Notes: generated by a model from the letters alone, not told the origin. Positions 17,397-26,434 are shown, counted from the stretch's first letter. The stretch is DNA of 64,000 bases from Immundisolibacter sp. (GCF_014359565.1 NZ_JACIZD010000001.1:620001-684000); one strand, 5' to 3'. A program made the numbers and translations.

Positions 17397-18755
17397 TCAG
17401 TCGGCCAGCACCGGCGCCATCAGGCGCAGCCACTCGCGATACTGGCCGTGCAGCAGCACTTCATCCTGGAAATCCGGGCCGCTCATGTGGGCGTCCATGC
17501 CGACCGCCGCGGACTCCTCGTCACCGCCGGCGCGCACCTGTGCGAAGCCGCGGTCGTAGCCCAGCTGCCAGGGCACCAAGCGGCCCTGCAGACCGTCGTG
17601 GCAGGCCTCGAAGGTGGCCAGGTCGTCCGGTGTGGCCAGGCCGGTGGCATTGTAGAAGTCCTCGAACTGGCGGATGCGCCGGGTGCGCACCTCCGGGCTG
17701 TCCTCGCGCGCGGCAAGCGCGAAGCTCTCGACCTTGGTGAAGTCCACCGACACCGGCTTGATGACGCGAATCTGCGTGGCCGCGTGGTCCATCAGCAGCA
17801 GGTTCGGGAAGATCAGCAGATTGCGCAGGCGCCCGACCACCCACTCGGCATGCGCGGCGCCGTGGCGCTGGGCGATCTGTTCGCGCCGGCCCCACACCGG
17901 GCGGTTCTGCGGCTGGCCGAAGCTACCCCACATCAGGGTGTGGCCGTGGCCAAAGTCGTACCAGCCGCTTTTGAGCTTGAGCAGGTCGTCGCCGCCGAAG
18001 CTGCGCTGCACGCCGCCGGCTGCGGCCTTCTCGGCCCGGCGCTGCGCGTCGCGCTTCATGATGCCGACGTAGTTGGCGTGCACGGCGGTGAAGTGGTAGC
18101 CGTCGATGCCGTTTTCCGGCTGCAGCTTCCAGTTGCCGCGGTGGGTGTAGGTGGACCAGCCGCGCAGCACCTCGAGCGGGCTCTCGGACTGGTCCATGAC
18201 GAAATCGATGGCCTTGGCGGCGCCGCCCAGGTGCTCGGCCAGCGTCGGCACGTCCGGGTTCAGGGAGCCGAACACCAGGCCGCGATACACCGCCAGCTTC
18301 GGGATGGTCTTCAGGTCATGCGACTGCTGCTCGAAAGCCGGCGGATAGGCGCCGCTGGCGTGGTCCTTGATGTCGACGTTCTTGCCGGCGGTGTCGTATA
18401 CCCAGCCGTGATACGGGCAGGTCAGGAACTGCTGGTTGCCCTTGCGCGTGCGGCACAGGGTGGCGCCACGATGCGCACAGGCATTGACGAAGCCATGCAC
18501 TTGGCCATCCTTGCCGCGCGTGATGACCACCGGCTGGCGGCCCATCTCGGTGGTGAAGAAATCGCCCGGATTGGGCACCTGCCCCTCATGGCACAGGAAT
18601 ATCCAGGTGTTCTCGAAGATGTACTTCATCTCCAGCTCGAACAGCTCGGCCTCGTTGAACAGGCGCCGGCTGACCAGGAAGGTGCCGTCCTGCGGCTGGT
18701 CCACGACCAGTTCGCGCGGATCGAGAAAGGGATGAGCTTCGATGGGCTTGTTCAT
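17397..18755 (-). CDS. BenA/XylX-type Rieske oxygenase alpha subunit, copy 1
   Basis: A 452-residue ring-hydroxylating oxygenase large subunit of the benzoate/toluate type. The Rieske cluster ligands are in CAHRG and CPYHGW; the mononuclear iron site is in ENGIDGYHFTAVH with the bridging Asp. The opening LFELEMKYIFENTWIFLCHE matches BenA proteins, which dihydroxylate aromatic carboxylates at C1-C2. No beta subunit adjoins it; the only BenB-like gene is at 33789 on the other strand. A 235-bp part is 95.7% identical to copy 2, with no amino-acid change. Insertions such as KAAAGGVQRSFGG set it apart from copy 2 in the catalytic domain. Confidence 0.87.
   Translation of the reverse strand: MNKPIEAHPFLDPRELVVDQPQDGTFLVSRRLFNEAELFELEMKYIFENTWIFLCHEGQVPNPGDFFTTEMGRQPVVITRGKDGQVHGFVNACAHRGATLCRTRKGNQQFLTCPYHGWVYDTAGKNVDIKDHASGAYPPAFEQQSHDLKTIPKLAVYRGLVFGSLNPDVPTLAEHLGGAAKAIDFVMDQSESPLEVLRGWSTYTHRGNWKLQPENGIDGYHFTAVHANYVGIMKRDAQRRAEKAAAGGVQRSFGGDDLLKLKSGWYDFGHGHTLMWGSFGQPQNRPVWGRREQIAQRHGAAHAEWVVGRLRNLLIFPNLLLMDHAATQIRVIKPVSVDFTKVESFALAAREDSPEVRTRRIRQFEDFYNATGLATPDDLATFEACHDGLQGRLVPWQLGYDRGFAQVRAGGDEESAAVGMDAHMSGPDFQDEVLLHGQYREWLRLMAPVLAD
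18311..18545 (-). repeat. Rieske-domain duplicate segment, copy 1
   Basis: This 235-bp stretch matches 19677-19911 at 225 of 235 positions by direct comparison. All ten differences are silent, so about 78 consecutive residues of the two alpha subunits are the same, while the flanking parts of the proteins differ clearly. The shared block covers both Rieske cluster motifs. Confidence 0.9.
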
Positions 18756-18783
18756 GGTGCAACCTCCGGTGGGGGCGGGCGGC

Positions 18784-20100
18784 TCAGCGCGATCCGGTCA
18801 GCAGCTGGTGCCAGCGCCGGTAGAAGCTGTGGAAGATGTTCTCGTCGGACCAGTTCGGGCCGGTCGTGTGGGGCGTCGCGCCGATGCTGCGGGCGGCGTC
18901 ATCGGCGCCCTGGATGAGCCGCCCCAGGCCCCGGTCCAGGTGCTGCTCGGTGCCGGCCAGGCCCTGATTGCCGGCCTGGCAGGCTTCGAACTCGCGCAGG
19001 TCGTCCGGCGTGGCCATGCCGGTGGCGTTGAAGAAGTCCTCGTACTGGCGGATGCGCCGGTTGCGTGCCTGGGCGCTCTCGCCCCGGGGCGCGATGCCGA
19101 AGATGGTGACTTCCGTCTTGTCCACGGCCAGCGGCCGGAACACGCGAATCTGGGTCGAGGTCTGGTCCATCAGGAACACGTTCGGAAACAGGCCCAGGTT
19201 GCGGCTGCAGTCGATCATCCAGTGCGCCTTGACCGGGCCGACGCGCTGCTCGAGTTCGTCGCGGCGTTGCGCCAGCGGCCGGTCCTTGGCGCCCGGTACC
19301 TCGCCCCACAGCAGCGTGTGTCCGCCGCCCAGATCGTAGGCGCCACTGGTCATCTTGCTGATGTCGCCGCCGCCGACGATGGCCTTGACCTTGTCTTCCC
19401 GCGCCATCGCCATGCGCCGCTGGACCATGGCCACGTAGTTGGCGTGCACGCTGGTGACGTGGTAGCCGTCGACGCCGTTTTCGGCCTGCAGCTTCCAGTT
19501 GGCGTTGAAGGTATAGGTCGAGCTGCCGCGCAGTACCTCGAGACCGTCCGGCGACTGCTCGGCCATCAGATCGATGAACGGCATCGCCGCCCCCAGATGC
19601 TCGGCGAGCGTCGGCACCTGCGCTGACAGCGAGCCGAACACGAAGCCGCGGTAGGTGTCGAGCTTGGGGATGGCCTTCAGGTCATGCGACTGCTGTTCGA
19701 AGGCCGGCGGATAGGCGCCGCTGGCGTGGTCCTTGATGTCGACGTTCTTGCCGGCGGTGTCGTAGACCCAGCCGTGATACGGGCAGGTCAGGAACTGCTG
19801 GTTGCCCTTGCGGGTGCGGCACAGGGTGGCGCCCCGATGCGCGCAGGCGTTCACGAAGCCATGCACCTGGCCGTCCTTGCCGCGCGTGATGACCACCGGC
19901 TGGCGGCCCATGTGGGTGGCGAAGAAGTCGCCCGGGTTCGGGATCTGGCTTTCGTGGCACAGGTACAGCCAGCTGCCCTCGAAGATGTGTTTCATCTCCA
20001 GCTCGAATAGCTCCGGATCGAGGTACACGTCGCGGTTGACGGCGAAAACGCCCTCGCCGATGCGATCATCCAGCAGCATGTTGAACTGTTCGATTTTCAT
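18784..20100 (-). CDS. BenA/XylX-type Rieske oxygenase alpha subunit, copy 2
   Basis: A 438-residue benzoate-dioxygenase-type alpha subunit. The ATG at 20100, preceded by GGAGGAG, gives MKIEQFNMLLDDR and is preferred to upstream in-frame starts. Rieske ligands are in CAHRG and CPYHGW; the iron site is ENGVDGYHVTSVH. RIRQYEDFFNATGMATPDDL near residue 350 is close to BenA. It follows the AlkB/XylM-type gene by 46 bp and precedes copy 1 by 28 bp, so both are probably co-transcribed. Like copy 1 it lacks an adjacent beta subunit and must share one. The aromatic acid used is unknown. Confidence 0.88.
   Translation of the reverse strand: MKIEQFNMLLDDRIGEGVFAVNRDVYLDPELFELEMKHIFEGSWLYLCHESQIPNPGDFFATHMGRQPVVITRGKDGQVHGFVNACAHRGATLCRTRKGNQQFLTCPYHGWVYDTAGKNVDIKDHASGAYPPAFEQQSHDLKAIPKLDTYRGFVFGSLSAQVPTLAEHLGAAMPFIDLMAEQSPDGLEVLRGSSTYTFNANWKLQAENGVDGYHVTSVHANYVAMVQRRMAMAREDKVKAIVGGGDISKMTSGAYDLGGGHTLLWGEVPGAKDRPLAQRRDELEQRVGPVKAHWMIDCSRNLGLFPNVFLMDQTSTQIRVFRPLAVDKTEVTIFGIAPRGESAQARNRRIRQYEDFFNATGMATPDDLREFEACQAGNQGLAGTEQHLDRGLGRLIQGADDAARSIGATPHTTGPNWSDENIFHSFYRRWHQLLTGSR
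19677..19911 (-). repeat. Rieske-domain duplicate segment, copy 2
   Basis: Partner of the 18311-18545 segment: 235 bp with ten silent differences. The boundary is sharp on the downstream side, where the proteins diverge right after the HDLK motif. This looks like gene conversion or strong constraint on the electron-accepting domain. Confidence 0.9.
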
Positions 20101-20146
20101 GAGTTGCTCTCCTCCTGGTGGGGGCAGGTGACCCGCCCGGCGCCGT

Positions 20147-21262
20147 CTATGCGGCGCTCGGCACGGGTGTGTCGGAAATCCAGTCCGGCCAGCCGGCGGC
20201 GCGGTTGGCGGCAATGGCCAGCTCCCGTTCGCGGGCGCTGGCGTGGTGGGTGTCCCAGTGTTCCAGCAGCGGGCGGCCGATCAGCCGTTCCCACAGCGGG
20301 GGAATGAGCGCCAGCACGAAGCAGGTCACGGCGCTGGGCATCTGCGGGGCGTTGGGGCGGGGCGTCAGCCGCCAGTAGGGGCGGTCCGGGTCAACGTGGT
20401 GCTGCGAGTGGGTCACGATCTCGAAGGTCAGCGCCCGACCCAGCGGCGTCAGGTGGTTCCAGGCGTGGCGATCCTCGATCGGCGTGCCCGGCTCGCGCAG
20501 CAGGCCGTAGTGCTGGATGTAGCTGAAGATTTCCAGGATGAACAGGCCCATGGCCGACACCAGCATCAGCAGCAGCATGCCGGTGAGGCCGGTGGCCAGA
20601 TAAAAGCCGCCCAGCAGCAGCAGGTACATGCCGACGCCGCGCAGGATCAGGTTCTGTGGCGACCAGAAGCTCAGGCCCAGGCGCTTCAGGCGCGTCATCT
20701 CGATCTGCCACGAGCGCCGGTGCTGGCGGTATGCGGCACGCACGACGAAGCGGTACACGTTCTCGCCGCGAAACGGCGTCTCGGTGTCGTCCGCCGTGTC
20801 GGTTTCGATGTGATGCACGTGCACATGCGCCAGCGCGCTGTAGCCGGAGGCGAAGATCGTGCCCAGCACGCTGCCGACGAACTTGCCCGCGGCACTGTGG
20901 CGATGAAACATCTCGTGCGCCGCCGGCAGGCCGCCCAGCGCCGTCATGAAGGCCACCGACACCGCGGCGCCGAAGTAATCGAGCGGCGCCAGATCCGCGT
21001 TGGCCGTGCCGATGCGCCAGGCGAACACCACCCACAGCAGTGCCACCGGCACCACCTGGAAGTACAGGATCACGTCCGCCAGCAGCGGATGGGCGCCCCG
21101 GCGCATGCCGTGATCCTTGCCCAGCAGCGGGTCGGTCACCGCCACCACCAGGAAGGCGGCAAAGCCTAGCCACACCCAGTGCCCGCCCAGCCACAGGCCG
21201 AGAATGCCGCTGGCCACCAGCAGTGCCGGTGACATGTAACGCAAGTAATCGAGTCTGGTCAT
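20147..21262 (-). CDS. AlkB/XylM-type membrane diiron hydroxylase, copy 1
   Basis: A 371-residue integral membrane protein with the histidine boxes of the alkane/xylene monooxygenase family: AHEMFHRH, AHVHVHHIETD, QHYGLL and THSQHH. Hydrophobic helices occur near residues 12-45, 60-85, 95-115 and 215-250. XylM-type members hydroxylate methyl groups of aromatic rings; AlkB members take alkanes. Context with aryl alcohol and aldehyde oxidation favours an aromatic methyl group. No rubredoxin or XylA-like reductase adjoins it; the ferredoxin-reductase at 34390 could serve. It sits between the BsdD-like and BenA-type genes in the same array. Confidence 0.82.
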   Translation of the reverse strand: MTRLDYLRYMSPALLVASGILGLWLGGHWVWLGFAAFLVVAVTDPLLGKDHGMRRGAHPLLADVILYFQVVPVALLWVVFAWRIGTANADLAPLDYFGAAVSVAFMTALGGLPAAHEMFHRHSAAGKFVGSVLGTIFASGYSALAHVHVHHIETDTADDTETPFRGENVYRFVVRAAYRQHRRSWQIEMTRLKRLGLSFWSPQNLILRGVGMYLLLLGGFYLATGLTGMLLLMLVSAMGLFILEIFSYIQHYGLLREPGTPIEDRHAWNHLTPLGRALTFEIVTHSQHHVDPDRPYWRLTPRPNAPQMPSAVTCFVLALIPPLWERLIGRPLLEHWDTHHASARERELAIAANRAAGWPDWISDTPVPSAA

Positions 21263-21303
21263 CGTCGTTCCCTGTCAATGTCCAGTCGGCAGGGCCGGCG
21301 GCC

Positions 21304-21534
21304 TCAGCGCGCCACCGGCGGAATCACCACGCCGAACCGTTCCGGGTGGCTGGGGTCGATCTGGAACACCTTGCGGCGCTTGGCCGGATCGATCGACAGC
21401 GCCGGTTCCGTGTCGCGCCAGGTAAAGCAGCAGGCGGTGCAGTAGTGCACGGTCCAGATCACCTGGCCGTTTTCCTTGCCCTGGTATTCGACGCGGTTCT
21501 TGTCGCCGCCGCAGCGGGGGCAGTTCAGGGCCAT
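21304..21534 (-). CDS. hydroxyarylic acid decarboxylase small subunit (BsdD/VdcD)
   Basis: A 76-residue zinc-ribbon-like protein, the size of BsdD/VdcD. CPRCGGDKNRVEY and YCTACCFTWRDTEP match the family's paired cysteines and its CxxCxFTWR-type motif. It starts two bases after the UbiD-type gene stop and has an internal ATG at 21534 that fits the family N-terminus. Together with UbiD (BsdC) and UbiX (BsdB) it identifies a non-oxidative hydroxybenzoate/vanillate/gallate decarboxylase. The precise job of the D subunit is not settled. Confidence 0.85.
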   Translation of the reverse strand: MALNCPRCGGDKNRVEYQGKENGQVIWTVHYCTACCFTWRDTEPALSIDPAKRRKVFQIDPSHPERFGVVIPPVAR

Positions 21535-21535
21535 G

Positions 21536-22999
21536 TCAGTTACCTCCCTGCAGGGCACGGATGCGGGCGGCCAGGGCATCGATGGCCGGGCCGGATGGCG
21601 GGCTGACGATTTCCACGTCGCCGCCGATCGGGTCGGGCGGCATGTGCGTGGTGGCGTCGATGATCAGGTGATGGCCCTTGCCGGGCGTGACCGCGGCCGG
21701 GTCGATCATGATCATGGCCATGTCGTTCAGGACCATGATGTCGCTGGCGCGGGTGCGCACCGACAGCGCCCACATCACCTGGTTCAGGTCGAACGGATCG
21801 ACGTCGGCATCGACCATGATCAGGTTCTTCAGATACATCAGCCCGTGCGGCGTCGACAGCGCGCGCAGCGCCACGCTCTTGGCAAAACCTGCGAAGCGGT
21901 TCTTGACCGCGATGATGCCGGTCAGGCCGTGCTGGTAGAGCGCGTTGACGGCCACCACTTCGGGGAATTCTTTCTTGAGCACGGCGTAGATCGGCGCCGA
22001 AGTGTTCAGCCCGATCAGCGTGTCGTGCTCGGTCCAGCCGCGGCCGATGTAGATGTTCTCGAAGATCGGGTTCTTGCGGTGCGAGACGGCCGTGACCTTG
22101 AACACCGGCGCCCGGCGCACGCCGCTGTAGGAGCCCGGGAACTCGCCAAAGGGCCCCTCGAACTCGCGCCGGCCGTGGATGTACTCGGCCTCGATGACGA
22201 TCTCGGCATGCGCCTGAATGTCCAGACCATTGCCCGATTCGGTCAGCTCGATCGGCGAGCCCATCATGGCCGAGGCGTAGGCGTACTCGGACTCGTCGTA
22301 GCCGATGGGTGTGGCGGCAAACATGGCCATGGCCGGGTGGTTGCCCAGCATGACGGCGATCTTGAGCGGCTTGCCGGTTTCCTCGGCCGCCTGCATGTGC
22401 CGGCCCATGTCGTGGATCGGCACGCTCATCAGCGTGAACTCGTCCGGCCCATGCGGCTGGATGCGGTATATGCCGACGTTCTGCTTGCCGAAGTTGTCCG
22501 GGTCCAGCGGATCGCGGCTGACCACGTTGGCCTTGCCGATGTAATAGCCGCCATCGAAGTCGTTGATGCGGTACAGCGGCAGGATGTCGTACAGGTTGAT
22601 GTCGCGCTCGATGCGCACCTCGTGCACCGGCGCCTGGTCCGGCTTGACGCGCGGCAGCTGCGCTTTCTCCGATCCCCAGCGGCTGATGATGTCGTAAAAC
22701 ATTGTCTTGATGGTGGTGTTCTTCGGGTGCCCGAGCAGCACCGCCAGATTCGCCCAGCTGCCGTGCACGCCGGTCACCAGGCGCTTGCCCGGGTAGCCGC
22801 GGATCTTGTCGAACAGGATGGCCGGTGCGCCGGGCACGTCCTGCCCGGAGGCGACGCAGATCTCGCGGATGTCCGGCTCCGGCATCACCGGGTCAGGCCA
22901 GGTGATGCACTGGTCGTGGCTGGCGAGCAGGTCCAGGAAGTCGCGCAGCGAGCGCACCGAACTGGCCAGCTTGATCGGCAGGTCGGAGTATGTGTTCAT
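21536..22999 (-). CDS. UbiD-type hydroxyarylic acid decarboxylase (BsdC/VdcC)
   Basis: A 487-residue prenylated-FMN-dependent decarboxylase. The catalytic Glu region EGPFGEFPGSYSG, the cofactor-binding IGKANVVSRDP and the NVGIYRIQ segment are visible. With BsdD encoded two bases downstream and a UbiX at 11349-11933, it should remove the carboxyl group of a hydroxybenzoate such as 4-hydroxybenzoate, vanillate or protocatechuate. Some UbiD relatives instead carboxylate phenols or hydrocarbons. It lies between the aldehyde dehydrogenase and the AlkB/XylM-type gene, so it may process the acid made by side-chain oxidation. Confidence 0.87.
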   Translation of the reverse strand: MNTYSDLPIKLASSVRSLRDFLDLLASHDQCITWPDPVMPEPDIREICVASGQDVPGAPAILFDKIRGYPGKRLVTGVHGSWANLAVLLGHPKNTTIKTMFYDIISRWGSEKAQLPRVKPDQAPVHEVRIERDINLYDILPLYRINDFDGGYYIGKANVVSRDPLDPDNFGKQNVGIYRIQPHGPDEFTLMSVPIHDMGRHMQAAEETGKPLKIAVMLGNHPAMAMFAATPIGYDESEYAYASAMMGSPIELTESGNGLDIQAHAEIVIEAEYIHGRREFEGPFGEFPGSYSGVRRAPVFKVTAVSHRKNPIFENIYIGRGWTEHDTLIGLNTSAPIYAVLKKEFPEVVAVNALYQHGLTGIIAVKNRFAGFAKSVALRALSTPHGLMYLKNLIMVDADVDPFDLNQVMWALSVRTRASDIMVLNDMAMIMIDPAAVTPGKGHHLIIDATTHMPPDPIGGDVEIVSPPSGPAIDALAARIRALQGGN

Positions 23000-23033
23000 G
23001 GCGTGTCGCCTCCGGTGTCGGGTCCGTGTGAAC

Positions 23034-24503
23034 TCAGTGGTGGCCGGGCGCGTCGGTCGGCAGCTGGATGGTCACCCACTTCCATTCGGTCATGGCGTCG
23101 AGGTCACAGTCCGTGCCTTCGCGGCCGACGCCGCTCTGACCGACGCCGCCGAACGGCACGTGCGGCTCGTCGTACAGGCTCGGGGCATTGATGTGCACCA
23201 TGCCGGTGTGGATGCCGGACGCGGCCGTCAGCGCGCTGTTGATGTTGCTGGTGTAGATGGCTGCCGACAGGCCATAGGGCGTGTCGTTGGCCATGGCGAG
23301 GGCTTCTTCCAGCGTGTCGAACGGATACAGCGACGTGACCGGGCCGAAGGTCTCTTCGTAGAACAGCGTCATGGCGGGCGTGACGTCTGTCAGCACCGTC
23401 GGGGCGCACTGAAAGCCGCTGAACGTGCCGCCGGCCAGCACGCGCGCGCCCTTGGCGGTGGCATCCTCGATGTGCGTCTTGACGCGGCTGCGCTGGCGGC
23501 CGGAAATGATCGGCCCCAGCGTGGTGCCCGGATCGCGCAGGTCGCCGCCCTTCAGGCCCGCTGCCGCACCGGCCAGGGCCTGCGCGAAGCGATCGAAGAT
23601 GCCGCGCTGCACCAGGATGCGGGACGAAGCCATGCACGCCTGACCCTGGTAGAAGAACGTACCCATGGCCGCGGCGCGCACGGCGCCGGCCAGATCCGCA
23701 TCGTCCATGACGATCAGCGGGCTCTTGCCGCCCAGCTCCAGGGTGAACTTCTTCAGCTGCTTGGCGCAGATTTCTGCGATGTGCCGGCCGACCACCGACG
23801 AGCCGGTGAAGGTGACCGACTTGACCAGCGGGTGGCCGGTCAGGGCATCGCCGATCAGCGCGCCGTTGCCCAGCACCACGTTGAAGCTGCCGGCCGGAAA
23901 ACCGGCCTCGTGATAAAGCTGCGCCACCCGCAGCGACAGCCGCGGCGCGTGCTCGGAGGGCAGGTTCACGAAGGTGTTGCCGCAGGCCAGCGCCATCGCC
24001 GACTGCTTGATGACCTTGATCATCGGCACGTTGAACGGCGTGATTCCGGCCACCACGCCCAGCGGCTCGCGCAGTGACAGGCTCCAGCGGTCGGCCGAAT
24101 CGGACGGCAGGGTCTGCCCGGTGATGCGCCGCGGCACGCCGGCGGCGGCGCGCAGCATGCCGATGGCGAATTGCACCTCGAAGCCTGCTTTCATCAACGG
24201 CGAGCCGACCTCGTCGATGAGGATGTCGATGAAGTCCTGGCGGTCGCGTTCCAGCAGCGCGGCGGCCTTTTGCAGCAGCGCCTCGCGGTCCTTGGCCAGC
24301 AGCTTGCGAAAGGCCGGAAAGGCCTGCGCGGCGGCCTGCACGGCGCGCTCGACGTCCGCCGCGTTGCCGTCGGCGGCGCGGGCGTAGATCGAGTCGTCCA
24401 GCGGATTCAGGTCGTCGAAATACTGGCCGCCAGCCGGCGGCACGGCGGCGCCGCCGATCCAATGGTCCAGCGTGACGGGGGTGGTCGATTGCGGGGCGTT
24501 CAT
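23034..24503 (-). CDS. aromatic aldehyde dehydrogenase (NAD(P)-dependent)
   Basis: A 489-residue aldehyde dehydrogenase. FTGSSVVG is the nucleotide-binding turn, LELGGKSPL holds the general-base Glu and GQACMASSR the catalytic Cys. The C-terminal PFGGVGQSGVGREG is typical of benzaldehyde/vanillin/salicylaldehyde dehydrogenases. It lies just downstream of the VAO-type flavoprotein and its cytochrome, which would produce an aromatic aldehyde, and upstream of the UbiD-type gene, which would use the acid. That order suggests alcohol or alkylphenol to aldehyde to acid to phenol. Ring-fission semialdehydes are an alternative substrate. Confidence 0.85.
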   Translation of the reverse strand: MNAPQSTTPVTLDHWIGGAAVPPAGGQYFDDLNPLDDSIYARAADGNAADVERAVQAAAQAFPAFRKLLAKDREALLQKAAALLERDRQDFIDILIDEVGSPLMKAGFEVQFAIGMLRAAAGVPRRITGQTLPSDSADRWSLSLREPLGVVAGITPFNVPMIKVIKQSAMALACGNTFVNLPSEHAPRLSLRVAQLYHEAGFPAGSFNVVLGNGALIGDALTGHPLVKSVTFTGSSVVGRHIAEICAKQLKKFTLELGGKSPLIVMDDADLAGAVRAAAMGTFFYQGQACMASSRILVQRGIFDRFAQALAGAAAGLKGGDLRDPGTTLGPIISGRQRSRVKTHIEDATAKGARVLAGGTFSGFQCAPTVLTDVTPAMTLFYEETFGPVTSLYPFDTLEEALAMANDTPYGLSAAIYTSNINSALTAASGIHTGMVHINAPSLYDEPHVPFGGVGQSGVGREGTDCDLDAMTEWKWVTIQLPTDAPGHH

Positions 24504-24521
24504 GCGAGATCCTTGTCGTGC

Positions 24522-24863
24522 TCAGGGTTGGCGCAGGTAGGTGATGAGGGCGTCCAGTTCCTCATCGGTGATGTCGGTCGGGCGCAGGGGTGCCATCTCG
24601 ATCAGGCCGCGGCGCACCACGTGCTTGACATAGGCGGGGTCCAGATCCTGGCGGCCCTTGAGCGGCGCCTTGTCCCAGCCGAGGCGGTCCGCCAGCACGC
24701 GCGTGCCGGGGCCTTCGGTGCCGGGCTTGTGGCAGCCCTCGCAGAACAGGGCCCAGGATTTCTCGCCGCTGCGCGGCCGGGCGTCGATGCCGTCGGGGGT
24801 GGGCTCGGTGGCCATCGCACCGCAGCTGGCTGCCAGCAGGATCAGTCCGAGTGTGCGCCGCAT
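24522..24863 (-). CDS. small soluble c-type cytochrome, partner of the VAO/PCMH-type flavoprotein
   Basis: A 113-residue protein with a short signal peptide ending around MATEP and one haem motif CEGCH near residue 43. The likely distal Met is in GLIEMAPLRPTDI. Its ATG shares one base with the flavoprotein stop (TGATG), so the two are translationally coupled. It aligns with the haem part of the cytochrome at 15184 (PLRPTD-TDEEL) but lacks the C-terminal membrane anchor. It probably accepts electrons from the flavoprotein in the periplasm, as PchC does. Confidence 0.85.
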   Translation of the reverse strand: MRRTLGLILLAASCGAMATEPTPDGIDARPRSGEKSWALFCEGCHKPGTEGPGTRVLADRLGWDKAPLKGRQDLDPAYVKHVVRRGLIEMAPLRPTDITDEELDALITYLRQP

Positions 24864-26434
24864 CAGGCTTTCTCCTCACGCATGTGTTTGGGCCAGATAC
24901 CCATCTTGCCGGGCGCCAGGATGCCGTTCGGGTCCAGCGCGTCCTTGAGCTTGTGGTGCAGCTTCCACAGGGCGCCGTCGTTCCAGTTGTAGGTGCCGGC
25001 GATCCTGTCCATGAAGGCCAGATGCGTGCGGTACTCGCCGTAGCCGGCCTTGGCCGCGTCGTCGATCAGCATGCCGAACAGCTCGCGGGCGCGGCGGCGC
25101 TGGTCGGCGTCCGAACGGTCGAAGGTGAGCGAGAACACGTGATGCATGTCCCGCCAGCCGACCGCGAACTCGCCGATGTAGTCGAAGTCGTACTCGTGCG
25201 CGCGGTTCTTGATCAGCTCGTACTGCTTGACCGCGTCATCGCCGCGGGTCGGCGAGATCGGTGAGAAGTCGACATGCGCGCCGGCGCCGCCGACCCAGTT
25301 GGTCATGTTGAACTCGGTCATGTTCGGAATGCCGCGCATGAGTTTCACGCGGTAGTCCCAGGACGGGTCGCCCTTGCGGTCCTCGTCGAAATAGAACTTG
25401 GCGCCCGGAATGCCGCCCAGGGCCTCGCGCACCACCTTGAAGGTGTTGTCCATCATCGGCTTGGGGCCGTACAGGGCGGCGTAGAAGTTCCACATGCCCA
25501 GCTTGTGGTCGGACATGATTTTCTTCAGCGCGCTGTCGGGCAGGCGCTTTTTCGGATCGCCGTACTGGGCGCGCGTGGTCTTGATCGACGCCTCCCACAG
25601 CAGGCCGACCGTGAAGGCGCCGTTCGGGATCAGCATGTTCACCTTGAGCGGGCGCACCGCCTCGGTGATCGCGTGCAGGTCTTCCTCGCGCTCGTAGGTG
25701 ACCATGAACGGCATGTAGCCCGGCGGCTCGGGCATCAGCCACATGCCCATCTTGGTGACGATGCCGAAGTTCGACTGGGTGAAGATGCCGTCCAGCACTG
25801 GGCCGAAGCCGTACTGGAACAGCTGCCAGCACTGCGTGCCGGGCAGCGAGCCCTGACCCGTGCGCAGCACCGTGCCGTCGGCCAGCACCACCTCCATGCC
25901 GCAGTGCATCATGTAGTGGTCGCCGTAGGGCGTATAGCCGACGCCGTGCTCCAGCGTGTTGCCCAGCACGCTGCCCCAGCCGGGCGCGGCCGGGTCGATC
26001 CACAGCTTGTAGCCCTTTTTCTGGATGTACTCGTACAGCTGGAAGTAGGTGACGCCCGGTTCCACCAGCGCGTAGCCGAACTCCTCGTTGACTTCGAGGA
26101 TGCGGTTCATGCGTTTCAAGTCCAGCACCACGTGGCCGGCCTTGCGCGGCGCCGGCCCGCCGTAGGCAAAGTTCTTGCCGCTGGAGATGGTCCACAGCGG
26201 CACGCGGTGATCGTTGGCGATCTTCAGGATTTTCTGGATCTGCTCGACGCCGTCCGGGGCGACCACGGCCGAGGGCAGGAACACGTCATCCTCTTCCGGG
26301 GAGAAGGCATCACGGTAGCTGCGCAGCGCCGGGCCGTCTTCCGACACCACCCACTGCTTGCCGACCACGGCGCGCATTTCCTCCACCGCCTGAAAGAACT
26401 GTTGCGGGGTCAGCCAATCGGGCAGCGTGGGCAT
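24863..26434 (-). CDS. VAO/PCMH-type flavoprotein (4-alkylphenol or aryl-alcohol oxidation)
   Basis: A 523-residue FAD enzyme. ATG at 26434 with AAGGAG upstream is chosen over an open frame reaching to 26581. FAD-binding SSGKNFAYGGPAP, GVGYTPYGDHYMMHCGMEVV and the C-terminal ALDPNGILAPGKMGIWP are present. By remembered alignment with vanillyl-alcohol oxidase it keeps the covalent-FAD His (GGAGAHVDF) and the Tyr-Arg phenolate pair (YGEYRTHLAFMD). It should oxidise a 4-substituted phenol with cytochrome rather than oxygen as acceptor, given the overlapping cytochrome gene. An in-frame signal peptide is not obvious, so how it reaches the cytochrome is unclear. Confidence 0.87.
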   Translation of the reverse strand: MPTLPDWLTPQQFFQAVEEMRAVVGKQWVVSEDGPALRSYRDAFSPEEDDVFLPSAVVAPDGVEQIQKILKIANDHRVPLWTISSGKNFAYGGPAPRKAGHVVLDLKRMNRILEVNEEFGYALVEPGVTYFQLYEYIQKKGYKLWIDPAAPGWGSVLGNTLEHGVGYTPYGDHYMMHCGMEVVLADGTVLRTGQGSLPGTQCWQLFQYGFGPVLDGIFTQSNFGIVTKMGMWLMPEPPGYMPFMVTYEREEDLHAITEAVRPLKVNMLIPNGAFTVGLLWEASIKTTRAQYGDPKKRLPDSALKKIMSDHKLGMWNFYAALYGPKPMMDNTFKVVREALGGIPGAKFYFDEDRKGDPSWDYRVKLMRGIPNMTEFNMTNWVGGAGAHVDFSPISPTRGDDAVKQYELIKNRAHEYDFDYIGEFAVGWRDMHHVFSLTFDRSDADQRRRARELFGMLIDDAAKAGYGEYRTHLAFMDRIAGTYNWNDGALWKLHHKLKDALDPNGILAPGKMGIWPKHMREEKA

